Of a stretch of 64,000 nucleotides of DNA, positions 33,838-41,752 are shown in pieces. Both the position numbers and the translations under genes were made by a program. Under the pieces are notes generated by a model. The model saw only the letters and a list, made by a program, of their open reading frames with translations. It was not told the DNA's origin and ran no database searches. Origin of the DNA: Streptomyces xylophagus (GTDB lineage Bacteria > Actinomycetota > Actinomycetes > Streptomycetales > Streptomycetaceae); assembly GCF_000716435.1 (NCBI RefSeq), contig NZ_JNWO01000002.1, forward strand, positions 729,625 through 793,624, written 5' to 3'. Position 1 is the stretch's first letter. Every line of letters begins with the position of its first letter.

Positions 33838-34377
33838 TCAGGCGGGGACGGGGACCGACCAGCCGAAGGCCGCCAGATCGACCTCGGGGTGAACGGCCCC
33901 GCACTCGGCGCAGGTGCGGGCGGTCGGGTCGGCGGTGAATCGGGCGCAGGCCGCCGCGTACATGTGAACCGCCGGTGTGTCGTTGTCGTGTGCCCACTCG
34001 TAGCGGTGCAGTTCACTCCCGCATCCGTGGCAGAACCACGCCGCACCCAGCAGACCGGCCTTGAGGGGCAGGTAGCGGATCGTGACGCCCTCCTGGACGG
34101 GCACGATCCGGTGCGGAGTGCCGGCCGGGACGTAGACGTGATCTCCCACGCCCATGCGGAACCGGTTCACCGAACTGTCGCGCAGCTGCACCTGTGCCTC
34201 GCCGGACAGCTGACTGAGCACCGTGTCCTTCTCGCAGATCAGGTGGAAGGGCTGCGGGAGCCGGTTGCGGGACAGATAGAGCTGCGGGTCGGTGTCGGCG
34301 GGAAGAACGGCCGCGTCCTCGTAGTTCCCGAGTTCGGCTGCGACCTTGAGGGCGTGGAGCATACGGCGGCGGTTCAT
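33838..34377 (-). CDS. 3-hydroxyanthranilate 3,4-dioxygenase-like cupin, small partner
   Basis: A 179-aa cupin. RNRLPQPFHLICEKDTVLSQ carries His45 and, six residues on, Asp51 where the family's iron ligand is Glu; the second His is His89 (PAGTPHRIVP). The C-terminus has two CxxC pairs, Cys116/Cys119 and Cys156/Cys159, the rubredoxin-like iron site of bacterial 3-hydroxyanthranilate dioxygenases. The ATG at 34377 overlaps the upstream paralog's stop (ATGA), so the two are made in step, which hints at a complex. The Glu-to-Asp change and the paired partner set it apart from the usual single-chain enzyme. The likely role is ring cleavage of an amino- or hydroxy-substituted aromatic acid. Confidence 0.72.
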   Translation of the reverse strand: MNRRRMLHALKVAAELGNYEDAAVLPADTDPQLYLSRNRLPQPFHLICEKDTVLSQLSGEAQVQLRDSSVNRFRMGVGDHVYVPAGTPHRIVPVQEGVTIRYLPLKAGLLGAAWFCHGCGSELHRYEWAHDNDTPAVHMYAAACARFTADPTARTCAECGAVHPEVDLAAFGWSVPVPA

Positions 34378-35120
34378 GACTGGCTCTCCTGCTCGGACTG
34401 TGCGGTGGCGGCCTGACGCAGCGCGCGGTACGCCGAGTTGACGGCACCGGTCTGGGCCACAGCCCTCGCCCAGCCCCAACCCGCCTCCGGGAACGGGGCG
34501 TTGACATGACCACAGGCCTGACAGGTGCGTCCCTGCTCGGTGTTGCGCAGGGCGGCGAACTCGGTGGAGCCGAGCGTGGTCGCGAACTGCCGTACGGGGT
34601 CCCCGGGTTCACCGTGGCGCTCCACGTCGTAGCCGGGCAGTGGGAAGGGTGTCGCGTCGTAGTCGTGGCGGACGAGTTCCGCCTTGCAGTTCTTGCAGCG
34701 GGCGATCAGGGCCTCGGCCTGGTCTCCTTCCTCGGACTGGTGCTGGGTGACGACGATGACGGCGAAGGCCTCGGGGTTCTTCTCATCGCGGAGGAAGGAG
34801 TTCACCCCGTGCAGGTGCTGGGTCGCCATGATCTGGCCGGAGCCGAGCAGCGACTCGTGGGAGCCGTAGGTGACGACGACCTCGTTCACGGCGTTCCAGT
34901 GGAAGAAGTGTCCGTACTCCGACTCGGGGCCACCGACGAGTACGTTGCCGCAGGGCACGATCGAGCCCGCGTGGTCGTAGGGGAACAGGGGCGTCAGTTG
35001 CGCGGCGGCCTTGGACATCCGCTCGTACACATTCGCCTTGAGCGGTTCGCGATCAGGGTCGGGCGGCGGGATCCGGCGCGTCTCCTGGAGTGATGGCGGC
35101 TCGGTGATCTGCTGACTCAC
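34374..35120 (-). CDS. Larger 3-hydroxyanthranilate-dioxygenase-like cupin partner
   Basis: A 248-aa protein related in layout to its downstream neighbour. HFFHWNAVNEVVVTYG gives His74 and Glu80 with the H-x5-E spacing of the 3-hydroxyanthranilate dioxygenase iron site, and QHLHGVNSF offers His102 or His104 as the third ligand. Two CxxC pairs (Cys142/Cys145 and Cys200/Cys203) match the C-terminal rubredoxin-like site. The start is placed at GTG 35120 because AGGAGGAG lies just before it; an ATG at 35171 in the same frame has no such site. Two such proteins in one coupled pair suggest a heteromeric dioxygenase. Whether both subunits bind active-site iron is open. Confidence 0.68.
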   Translation of the reverse strand: MSQQITEPPSLQETRRIPPPDPDREPLKANVYERMSKAAAQLTPLFPYDHAGSIVPCGNVLVGGPESEYGHFFHWNAVNEVVVTYGSHESLLGSGQIMATQHLHGVNSFLRDEKNPEAFAVIVVTQHQSEEGDQAEALIARCKNCKAELVRHDYDATPFPLPGYDVERHGEPGDPVRQFATTLGSTEFAALRNTEQGRTCQACGHVNAPFPEAGWGWARAVAQTGAVNSAYRALRQAATAQSEQESQS

Positions 35121-35218
35121 AACATCTCCTCCTGACGAGGATGTCGCATCATGCGGAACGGTAGCCGTCATTGTGGAACCGCATTTCGTTGAATGGCAAG
35201 CGGGTGCGGGTATGGAAA

Positions 35219-35252
35219 AGCGGCCGGACCTGTGCTCTCAGGTCCGGCCGCT
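35219..35252 (-). terminator. Intrinsic terminator after the IclR gene
   Basis: AGCGGCCGGACCTG (35219-35232) and CAGGTCCGGCCGCT (35239-35252) form a perfect 14-bp stem with a six-base loop. Read leftward the stem is followed by a short T run (CTTTTCC), a classical intrinsic terminator. It separates the IclR gene from the cupin pair. Confidence 0.85.
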
Positions 35253-35274
35253 CCCGCGTGTGTACCGCGCCGCC

Positions 35275-36084
35275 TCAGCTCAGCCGGGCGCCCAGTTCGC
35301 GTGCGACGGCCGCGGTCGCGCTGCCGGTCTCCTCGGTCCAGCTCGCCCCGGACCGTGACAGCGGTGCCGTGGTCACGAGTGCGGCCCGGGGGCGGCCGCG
35401 CTTGTCCCGCACGGCGGCCGCGACCGCGCTGACGTCGTCCTCGCTCTCCCCGTGGTTGACCGCGTAGCCCGTGCGCCGTACGTGGTCCAGCTGTTCCCGC
35501 AGGGCGTCGAGGCTGGTGAGGGTGCGTGAGGTGGCGGCGGCCAGTCGGTCCGACGGGTAGAGCGCGCAGAGCCTGTCGTCGGGCAGCTCGGCGAGCAGGG
35601 CCTTGCCGGCCGCGGTCGCGTGGGCGTGCATCGTCCAACCGACCCGGCCGCCGGTGCGTACGACCTGCCGACTCTCGACACTGTCGAGGTAGACGACTTC
35701 GGTGCCGCGCAGCAAGGCCAGGTGGACGGTCTCGTTGGTCTTGTCGCGCAGTTCGAGGAGTGCGCTGTGGGCCAGGCCCCGGATGTCGATGTTGTCGACC
35801 ACGGCCAGGCCGATGTCGACCAGCGCCGGACCGGGTTTGTAGGCGCGGGAGAACTCGTCCTGTTCGACGAACTGGTGGTAGCTGAGGGTCGCCAGCATGC
35901 GGTGGACGGTCGAGCGGGAGAGGTTCATGTCGCGGGCGACCTGATTGACCCGGATCATCTCGTGGTCCTCGAACAGGCGCAGCATCCGAAGCACGTTGTC
36001 GACCGCTCCGATCAGCCCCGTCGGGCGTTCGGTGTGGCCCGTGTCCTCGGCGTTCTCCGTGTTGTCGCCCCTCTTCGCTTCCAC
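35275..36084 (-). CDS. IclR-family transcriptional regulator
   Basis: A 269-aa regulator from the GTG at 36084; ATGs further upstream in the same frame are possible but lie in the promoter region. The N-terminal winged helix spans about residues 25-80 (GLIGAVDNVLRMLRLFEDHE, VARDMNLSRSTVHRMLATLS). The effector domain follows (LVDIGLAVVDNIDIRGLAHS, LLRGTEVVYLDSVESRQVVR, HATAAGKALLAELPDD). It is divergent from the gentisate-type operon at 36210, and IclR proteins very often activate or repress aromatic pathways. A dyad lies between them. Its own message ends at a strong hairpin. Confidence 0.9.
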   Translation of the reverse strand: MEAKRGDNTENAEDTGHTERPTGLIGAVDNVLRMLRLFEDHEMIRVNQVARDMNLSRSTVHRMLATLSYHQFVEQDEFSRAYKPGPALVDIGLAVVDNIDIRGLAHSALLELRDKTNETVHLALLRGTEVVYLDSVESRQVVRTGGRVGWTMHAHATAAGKALLAELPDDRLCALYPSDRLAAATSRTLTSLDALREQLDHVRRTGYAVNHGESEDDVSAVAAAVRDKRGRPRAALVTTAPLSRSGASWTEETGSATAAVARELGARLS

Positions 36085-36159
36085 GCAGAGCACAGTAGCG
36101 CAGCATTTTCCAGACTTGCGCCCCTTGGCCTTCAGCGGCATCCTGCGGGACAGTGTTCC

Positions 36160-36184
36160 GCAGAGCGATACATGAACGCTCTGC
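36160..36184. promoter_or_regulatory. Inverted repeat between IclR and the gentisate operon
   Basis: GCAGAGCG (36160-36167) and CGCTCTGC (36177-36184) are perfect 8-base arms separated by nine bases, ending 25 bases before the first start of the rightward operon. The length and spacing suit an IclR dimer site. At this position it would overlap the promoter. Confidence 0.65.
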
Positions 36185-36209
36185 ATATCGCCACATGAGG
36201 GAGAACGGG

Positions 36210-36491
36210 ATGCCTCTCTACGTGAGCCTCCACCAGGCCCCGGGCCTGTCACCGGAAGAGATCGCGGGCAACGCGCCGGAAGTCGCCCAGCAGGTGCACG
36301 CGACCTTCCACAAGCTGTACGTCAACACCGACACGGGATTCATCGTCTCGGTCTACGAGGCCGACGACGCCGCGGCCGTGGAGCAGGAGTTCGAGCGGGT
36401 CGGATTCCCCTTCGACTCCATCAACGAGATCGACTTCACCCAGGACGCGGCCGGGCTGGCCGAGATGGCGGCCGAGGTGACCCATGGCTGA
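36210..36491 (+). CDS. Small DUF4242-like ferredoxin-fold protein
   Basis: A 93-aa protein: MPLYVSLHQAPGLSPEEIAG, VHATFHKLYVNTDTGFIVSV and YEADDAAAVEQEFERVGFPF. The two-strand/helix repeat with a 'vYEAdDaaAv' segment and a C-terminal GFPFDSINEI is typical of DUF4242-type, nickel-binding-like proteins. There are no Cys residues and few His. It is the first gene of the rightward operon (AGGGAGAACGGG before ATG 36210) and overlaps the next gene by eight bases. It may assist an enzyme of the pathway; no function is assigned. Confidence 0.6.
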   Translation: MPLYVSLHQAPGLSPEEIAGNAPEVAQQVHATFHKLYVNTDTGFIVSVYEADDAAAVEQEFERVGFPFDSINEIDFTQDAAGLAEMAAEVTHG

Positions 36492-37446
36492 CGAGCCCCG
36501 TCTCGACCACCAGGTCACGCTGCACTTCCGTGGGGACTGGGGCCAGGCCAACATGCACCGCATCTGCGGCTGGCTCGCCCAGGAGATCGGAGACCGGGCC
36601 CCCGACGGCTCCCGGTTCGCCGTCTGGTCGGGCCGCGGAGGTCTGGACCAGATCGAGGCGCTCCACGCCCGGACCTGCGACATCACCGTCGTCACGCCGG
36701 CCTGCGCGGTGCGAATGCTTCACCGGGCGGGTCGGCTCGACGGCCTGTCCGCGCTCGGCGTGATCGGCCAGCGCGACCGTCTCGTCGTAGCGGTGGACGC
36801 CGCGCTGCCCGTCTCGACGGTCCCCGAACTGGCCGCCTACACCGACCAGTTGACCATTGCCACGTCACCGGACGACGGGGTGAACGTCATCGGCCTCGCC
36901 GCGCACAAGGGCCTGCGCCTCGCCGGACTCGACCCGGACAAGCTGACCTTCGCCTACAGCGAGCGCCCCTTCCCCGCCATCACCCGGTTCGCGCAGGGGG
37001 ACGCCAATGTCCTCATCCACGAGGCCGTGATGACCCCGCACTGGCAGCGCATCGCCGCCGTCCGCCCGGTGAAGTACCTGCCCTGGGGCGACGAAGTCCT
37101 GAAGGCCTTCTCCGCCGAGGGCTGGCCGGACGCCGTGGTGGAGGCCGGATACCTCCCCGGTCTCGAACGGGACCTGCGCACACTGGAGTTCTCCGACTTC
37201 GTGGTGCTCTGCCGGGACGACCTGGCCGAGGACGTCGCCCACCTCGCCACCTGGTGCATGGTGCAGACCCGTCGCGCCCTGGAGGCGCAGTACGCGCACC
37301 TGCCGGCGGACCACTCCCCGGTCACGTATCCGCTGGTGCCCGACGACATGGCCCGCACCCCTCTGCCCCTGCACCCCGGTGCGGCACGTGCCTACGCGGA
37401 ACTCGCGGCGCAGGACGTACTGCCCGACGCGCCCGTGTGGGGGTGA
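36484..37446 (+). CDS. TAXI/PBP2-like protein without signal peptide
   Basis: A 320-aa protein with the type 2 periplasmic-binding fold as in TAXI proteins: CDITVVTPACAVRMLHRAGR, VVAVDAALPVSTVPELAAYT, NVIGLAAHKGLRLAGLDPDK and the family ending PLPLHPGAARAYAELA. The N-terminus (MADEPRLDHQVTLHFRGDWG) has no export signal or lipobox and no TRAP or ABC permease is encoded nearby, so it should stay in the cytoplasm. A binding-protein fold is known in cytosolic 4,5-dihydroxyphthalate decarboxylase, so an enzymatic or ligand-sensing role in this aromatic operon is plausible; the residue match to that enzyme is not evident. It overlaps the preceding gene. Confidence 0.65.
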   Translation: MADEPRLDHQVTLHFRGDWGQANMHRICGWLAQEIGDRAPDGSRFAVWSGRGGLDQIEALHARTCDITVVTPACAVRMLHRAGRLDGLSALGVIGQRDRLVVAVDAALPVSTVPELAAYTDQLTIATSPDDGVNVIGLAAHKGLRLAGLDPDKLTFAYSERPFPAITRFAQGDANVLIHEAVMTPHWQRIAAVRPVKYLPWGDEVLKAFSAEGWPDAVVEAGYLPGLERDLRTLEFSDFVVLCRDDLAEDVAHLATWCMVQTRRALEAQYAHLPADHSPVTYPLVPDDMARTPLPLHPGAARAYAELAAQDVLPDAPVWG

Positions 37447-37454
37447 CCGTGCCC

Positions 37455-38474
37455 ATGCCTGACACCGACACCGAACTGCTCATCATCGGCGCCGGACCCA
37501 CCGGACTCTTCGCGAGCTTCTACGCCGGCCTGCGCGGCCTTGGCGTCACGCTGCTCGACAGCCTGCCGCACCTCGGCGGCCAGGTCGCCGCCCTCTACCC
37601 GCGCAAGGAGATCTTCGACATCGCCGGGTTCCCGGCGGTCACCGGACAGGAACTGGTCGACCGCCTCGTCGCACAGGCACGGCTCGCCGAACCGGTCGTC
37701 CGGCTCGACGAAGCCGCGGGCACGCTGGAGTGCGGACCCGACGCGGTGACGGTGACCACGAGCAGCGGCCGCCGCATCAGGGCCGGCGCGGTCCTGATCA
37801 CCGCGGGGATCGGCCGCTTCACCCCGCGGCCCCTGCCCGCCCTGGACACCTACGCCGGAAGCGGGGTGCATCATGTGGTGGCGGAGGCCGAGACGTACAC
37901 CGGTCGCCACGTGGTGATCGTCGGCGGTGGCGACAGTGCCGTCGACTGGGCCAACACCCTTGTTCCGCACGCCCGCCGGGTCACTCTCGTCCACCGCAGG
38001 AAGCGGTTCCGCGCCCACGAGCAGTCGGTGACCCGGCTCATGGACTCCACCGTCAGGATCCTCACCAACAGCGAGATCGCCGAGGTGCACGGTACCGACC
38101 GGATGGAGGCGGTGACCGTACGCGACTGCGGATCCCAGGCCCTGCTCCGGCTCGAAGCCGACGTACTGATCCCCGCCCTCGGACACATCGCCTCCCTGGG
38201 CCCCCTCACCGGATGGGGACTGCGCCTGCGCGGTCAGCAGATCGAGGTCGCCACCGACATGTCCACCGGTGTCGACCGTGTCTACGCCGCCGGCGACATC
38301 ACCACCTATCCCGGCAAGGTCCGGCTCATGGCGGTCGGCTTCGGCGAGGCCGCGACCGCCGTCAACAACCTCGCCGTCCGGCTGAGACCGGGTGAGGACC
38401 TCTTCCCCGGGCACTCCACGGACCGGCCCACCGCTCCACCACCGCAGAAGGAGGCGGCGCCATGGCCTATGTGA
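37455..38474 (+). CDS. FAD/NAD(P)-dependent ferredoxin reductase (thioredoxin-reductase-like type)
   Basis: A 339-aa flavoprotein. The FAD motif is LLIIGAGPTGLFASFYAGLR, with LPHLGGQVAALYPRKEIFDI after it; the NADP motif is VVIVGGGDSAVDWANTL near residue 155; the FAD-closing motif is RVYAAGDITTYPGKVRLMAV. The redox-active CxxC of thioredoxin reductases is absent, as in ferredoxin-NADP reductases of the Bacillus/Chlorobium type. ATG 37455 is used; in-frame GTGs at 37443 and 37449 are alternatives. Its 3' end overlaps the ferredoxin gene by 13 bases, so the pair is an electron-transfer module. Confidence 0.88.
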   Translation: MPDTDTELLIIGAGPTGLFASFYAGLRGLGVTLLDSLPHLGGQVAALYPRKEIFDIAGFPAVTGQELVDRLVAQARLAEPVVRLDEAAGTLECGPDAVTVTTSSGRRIRAGAVLITAGIGRFTPRPLPALDTYAGSGVHHVVAEAETYTGRHVVIVGGGDSAVDWANTLVPHARRVTLVHRRKRFRAHEQSVTRLMDSTVRILTNSEIAEVHGTDRMEAVTVRDCGSQALLRLEADVLIPALGHIASLGPLTGWGLRLRGQQIEVATDMSTGVDRVYAAGDITTYPGKVRLMAVGFGEAATAVNNLAVRLRPGEDLFPGHSTDRPTAPPPQKEAAPWPM

Positions 38475-38794
38475 TCAACGAGAAGTGCATCGACGAACTC
38501 GACGGGTCCTGCGTCGACGTCTGCCCCGTGGACTGCATCTACGAAGGCCTGGTCAAGCGCTACATCCAGCCCGACGAGTGCATCGACTGCGGCGCCTGCC
38601 TCACCGAGTGCCCGGTGAGCGCCATCACCGCCCCCGCCGACATCAAGGACCCGACCTGGGCCGCGGACAACACCGCGTTCTTCGCGCTGCCGCTTCCCGG
38701 CCACGACGCACCACTCGACACCCCCGGCGGAGCCACCGGGACCGGGCCGATCGGGGTCGACACCCCGCTCGTGGCCGGCTGGACCAAGGAGTGA
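38462..38794 (+). CDS. 7Fe-type ferredoxin
   Basis: A 110-aa ferredoxin with Cys at 9, 17, 21, 25, 40, 43, 46 and 50 (INEKCIDELDGSCVDVCPVD and ECIDCGACLTECPVSAIT). The wide first spacing marks a [3Fe-4S][4Fe-4S] FdxA-like protein. The C-terminal 50 residues are Pro/Gly-rich. It overlaps the reductase gene and precedes the hydroxylase at 38797 by two bases. Flavin hydroxylases of that kind take electrons directly from NAD(P)H, so the true acceptor (a P450, a Rieske oxygenase or the cupin pair) is not obvious within the operon. Confidence 0.9.
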   Translation: MAYVINEKCIDELDGSCVDVCPVDCIYEGLVKRYIQPDECIDCGACLTECPVSAITAPADIKDPTWAADNTAFFALPLPGHDAPLDTPGGATGTGPIGVDTPLVAGWTKE

Positions 38795-38796
38795 CC

Positions 38797-39978
38797 ATGC
38801 AGCACATCCCCATCCTCGTCATCGGCGGCGGGATCGGAGGAATGGCCACGGCACTGGCCCTGGCCCGGGCCGGCTTCACGGCCCACATCGTCGAACAGGC
38901 CCCCGCGTTCGGCGAGATCGGCGCGGGCATCCAGCTCGCCCCCAACGCACTCAGGGTCCTGGACGGCCTCGGTGTCCTCCCCGCTCTCGACGAGGTGGCC
39001 GTCCGCCCGCGCAACCTTGTCTTCATGCACGCCGACACCGGCCGCCACCTGACCACGGTCGACCTCGGCACACCGTTCGAGAGGCGCTACGGCAGGCCCT
39101 ACACCGTCCTGCACCGCGGCGACCTCCTGGACGTGCTCCTCCAGTCCTGCCGGGCCGACGAACGCGTCACCCTGGAGACCGGACGGCAGGTGGTCGAGAT
39201 CACCGACCTCGACACCAGCGCCGAGGTGCGCTTCGCGGACGGGGACAGCTACCGGACCGACGCCCTGATCGGCGCCGACGGCCTGTGGTCCCGCACCCGC
39301 CGACTGCTGTCCGAGGACCGGCCGGTCACCGACACGTACGTCGCCTACCGCGGCGCGCTGCCCGTGAGCGACCTGACGGCGCCGGTCGAGCCGGACGACG
39401 AAATCGTCTGGATCGGCCCGCACAAACACCTGGTCCAGTACCCCATCCGCCGTGGCGAGCTCTACAACCAGGTCGCCGTCTTCCGCAGCTCCCGCTACAC
39501 CCCTGATCGGGAACTCACCGACACCTGGGGCCTGGCCGACGAACTCGACGAGCACTTCGCCGCCTCCTGCGAGCACGTCCGTACGTCCATCGCCACGGTC
39601 AACCGTGAACGGCGCTGGGTGATGTACGACCGCGCGCCCCTCGACAACTGGACGCGCGGACGGATCACGCTTCTCGGAGACGCGGCCCATCCCATGGTGC
39701 AGTACCTGGCCCAGGGCGCCTGCCAGGCCATCGAGGACGCCGGATGCCTCGCCCGGACCATGCGCGACCACGACGGAGACGTCGACAAGGCGTTCGCCGC
39801 CTACCAGGCAGAACGCATCCCACGGACCGCACGCGTACAGCGCGTCGCCCGAGGCTGGGGGCAGGTCTGGCACGACGACGGGGACGTCATCCCCGCCCTG
39901 CGCGACCGCGTCTTCGGCCGCAGACGCCCTGACGACTACACCGACATGGACTGGCTGTACCAGCCGGCCGCGAGCTGA
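38797..39978 (+). CDS. 3-hydroxybenzoate 6-hydroxylase-type FAD monooxygenase
   Basis: A 393-aa class A flavoprotein hydroxylase. The FAD motif is ILVIGGGIGGMATALALARA, then FGEIGAGIQLAPNALRVLDG; the DG motif is DALIGADGLWSRTRRLLSED; the GD motif GRITLLGDAAHPMVQYLAQG is followed by ACQAIEDAGCLARTM. The length and PMVQYLAQGACQAIEDA signature fit salicylate/3-hydroxybenzoate hydroxylases. Since gentisate dioxygenase, maleylpyruvate isomerase and an FAH-family hydrolase follow in the same operon, para-hydroxylation of 3-hydroxybenzoate to gentisate is the best reading; salicylate 5-hydroxylation is less likely for this enzyme type. Confidence 0.85.
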   Translation: MQHIPILVIGGGIGGMATALALARAGFTAHIVEQAPAFGEIGAGIQLAPNALRVLDGLGVLPALDEVAVRPRNLVFMHADTGRHLTTVDLGTPFERRYGRPYTVLHRGDLLDVLLQSCRADERVTLETGRQVVEITDLDTSAEVRFADGDSYRTDALIGADGLWSRTRRLLSEDRPVTDTYVAYRGALPVSDLTAPVEPDDEIVWIGPHKHLVQYPIRRGELYNQVAVFRSSRYTPDRELTDTWGLADELDEHFAASCEHVRTSIATVNRERRWVMYDRAPLDNWTRGRITLLGDAAHPMVQYLAQGACQAIEDAGCLARTMRDHDGDVDKAFAAYQAERIPRTARVQRVARGWGQVWHDDGDVIPALRDRVFGRRRPDDYTDMDWLYQPAAS

Positions 39979-39989
39979 CGGGAGCCGTG

Positions 39990-40682
39990 ATGAAAGAGGA
40001 GATCGAGGAGACCGTACGCGCGAGCCGCGCGCTGGCCGCAGCGGGCCTGACGGACATGGTGTGGGGACACGCCGCCGTGCGCGCACAGGACGGCGGGGTG
40101 TGGATGAAGGCCGCCGGCTGGGGCTTCGAGGAAGTTGACACTGGGCGAGTGGTCCTCGTCAGCCGGGACGGGGACGTACTGCACGGCGAGGGCAAACGCC
40201 ACATCGAGTACCCCATCCACACCGAGATCATGGCGCGGCGCCCGGACGTCGGCTGCGTCGTGCACACCCACGCCCCGGCCCTGAGCGCCTTCGCCTCTCT
40301 CGACGTCGAACTACGCCCCCTCTCCCACGACGCGGTCCCCTTCTGCGAACCGCAGTTGCCGCGCTTCACGCAGACGGGCGCGCTCATCGCGACCGCGGAG
40401 CTCGGCGCCGCACTGGCCGAGAAGCTGGGTGACGCGAACGCCGTCCTGATGCCCCAGCACGGCGCCGTCACCGCCGGACCGGACGCGGCCACCGCGGTCA
40501 TGTACGCGGTCCTGCTGGAACGCGCCTGCCGCACACAGCTCATGGCCATGTCCGCAGGCGGTCCGAAGGTCTGGTCCGACCCGGCCGAAGTGGAGCTCAA
40601 GAACCGCCAGGTCTGGAACGCGGACCAGCGTGAGGCGGGCTGGCAGTACCTCCGACGACTCACCGAGAGGACCAGCTCATGA
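39990..40682 (+). CDS. Class II aldolase/adducin-family protein, possible decarboxylase
   Basis: A 230-aa class II aldolase-fold protein. Metal-binding His residues are in VVHTHAPALSAF and in MPQHGAVTAGPDAATAVMYA; the phosphate-type loop has LVSRDGDVLHGEGKRHIEYP. ATG at 39990 follows GGAG; a GTG one codon earlier is also possible. Aromatic operons use this fold for dihydroxyphthalate or related carboxylate decarboxylases, so removal of a carboxyl group from an upstream intermediate is the favoured inference over aldol cleavage. Its stop overlaps the next start (ATGA). Confidence 0.75.
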   Translation: MKEEIEETVRASRALAAAGLTDMVWGHAAVRAQDGGVWMKAAGWGFEEVDTGRVVLVSRDGDVLHGEGKRHIEYPIHTEIMARRPDVGCVVHTHAPALSAFASLDVELRPLSHDAVPFCEPQLPRFTQTGALIATAELGAALAEKLGDANAVLMPQHGAVTAGPDAATAVMYAVLLERACRTQLMAMSAGGPKVWSDPAEVELKNRQVWNADQREAGWQYLRRLTERTSS

Positions 40683-41752
40683 CAACCGACACCACAGCCG
40701 CTCCCGTCACCGCCGACGAGAAACAGCTCTACGACGACTTCGCCCACCACGGCCTCATCCCGCTGTGGACCCAGCGCGAGGACCTGATGCCGCTACGGCC
40801 CACCCCGAAGGCGGTCCCGCACATCTGGCACTGGGGCGATCTGTATCCGCTGGCGGCCAGGGCGGGCGAGCTGGTTCCGGTGGGACGAGGAGGGGAGCGC
40901 CGGGCGATCGCCGTCTCCAATCCGGGCCTGCCCGGCTTGCCGTATGCGACCCCCACGCTCTGGGCGGCCATCCAGTATCTGGGGCCCGGCGAGGTCGCGC
41001 CCGCCCATCGGCACAGCCAGAACGCCTTCCGGTTCGTGCTGGAGGGTGAGGGGGTGTGGACGGTCGTCGACGGCGACCCGGTCGCCATGCGGCGCGGAGA
41101 CCTGCTGCTCACACCGGGCTGGCGGTTCCACGGTCACCACAATCCGCATCCGCGGCCGATGGCCTGGCTCGACGGTCTGGACATCCCGCTCGTCCATGCC
41201 ATCGACGCCGGGTTCTTCGAGTTCGGCGAGGACGGCGTCGAGGAGAGGCCCACCCCGCACCGCTCCCGTGCCGAGCGCCTGTGGGGACAGCCCGGGCTGC
41301 GGCCGGTGTCGGCCACGGCACACGACACCCCCGACTCCCCACTGGCCGCCTACCGTTGGGAACACACCGACGCCGCTCTCACCGCCCAGCTGGAGCTGGC
41401 CGCCGAGGGGCACCCGGGAGTCGTCGAACCGGGCCACGCCGCCGTCCGCTTCACCAATCCCACCACCGGCTCCGACGCGCTGACCACTCTGCGCACCGAG
41501 ATGCACCGGATCGCGGGGGGACAGCGCACAGCCGCCGTGCGTGAAACGGGATCGAGTGTGTGGCAGGTCTTCGACGGTACGGGGGCCATCACGCTCGACG
41601 GCACGCGCCGGGACCTCGCGCGCGGCGATCTGATCGCCGCGCCCTCCTGGTGCGAAGTGACCATCGAGGCTCACAGCGACCTGGACCTCTTCCGATTCGG
41701 CGACGCACCCGTCTTCGAACGGCTCAACCTCGCTCGCAGGGAGTACGCGTGA
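40679..41752 (+). CDS. Gentisate 1,2-dioxygenase
   Basis: A 357-aa bicupin. The first cupin carries the iron ligands His110 and His112 in VAPAHRHSQNAFRFVLEGEG and a further His in LTPGWRFHGHHNPHPRPMAW, with LDGLDIPLVHAIDAGFFE after it; the second cupin (SSVWQVFDGTGAITLDGTRR) is degenerate. Gentisate dioxygenase opens gentisate to maleylpyruvate. The N-terminal PLWTQREDLMPLRPTPKAVP is the usual opening of the family. It is coupled by ATGA to the upstream gene and by GTGA to the downstream hydrolase. Confidence 0.9.
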   Translation: MTTDTTAAPVTADEKQLYDDFAHHGLIPLWTQREDLMPLRPTPKAVPHIWHWGDLYPLAARAGELVPVGRGGERRAIAVSNPGLPGLPYATPTLWAAIQYLGPGEVAPAHRHSQNAFRFVLEGEGVWTVVDGDPVAMRRGDLLLTPGWRFHGHHNPHPRPMAWLDGLDIPLVHAIDAGFFEFGEDGVEERPTPHRSRAERLWGQPGLRPVSATAHDTPDSPLAAYRWEHTDAALTAQLELAAEGHPGVVEPGHAAVRFTNPTTGSDALTTLRTEMHRIAGGQRTAAVRETGSSVWQVFDGTGAITLDGTRRDLARGDLIAAPSWCEVTIEAHSDLDLFRFGDAPVFERLNLARREYA

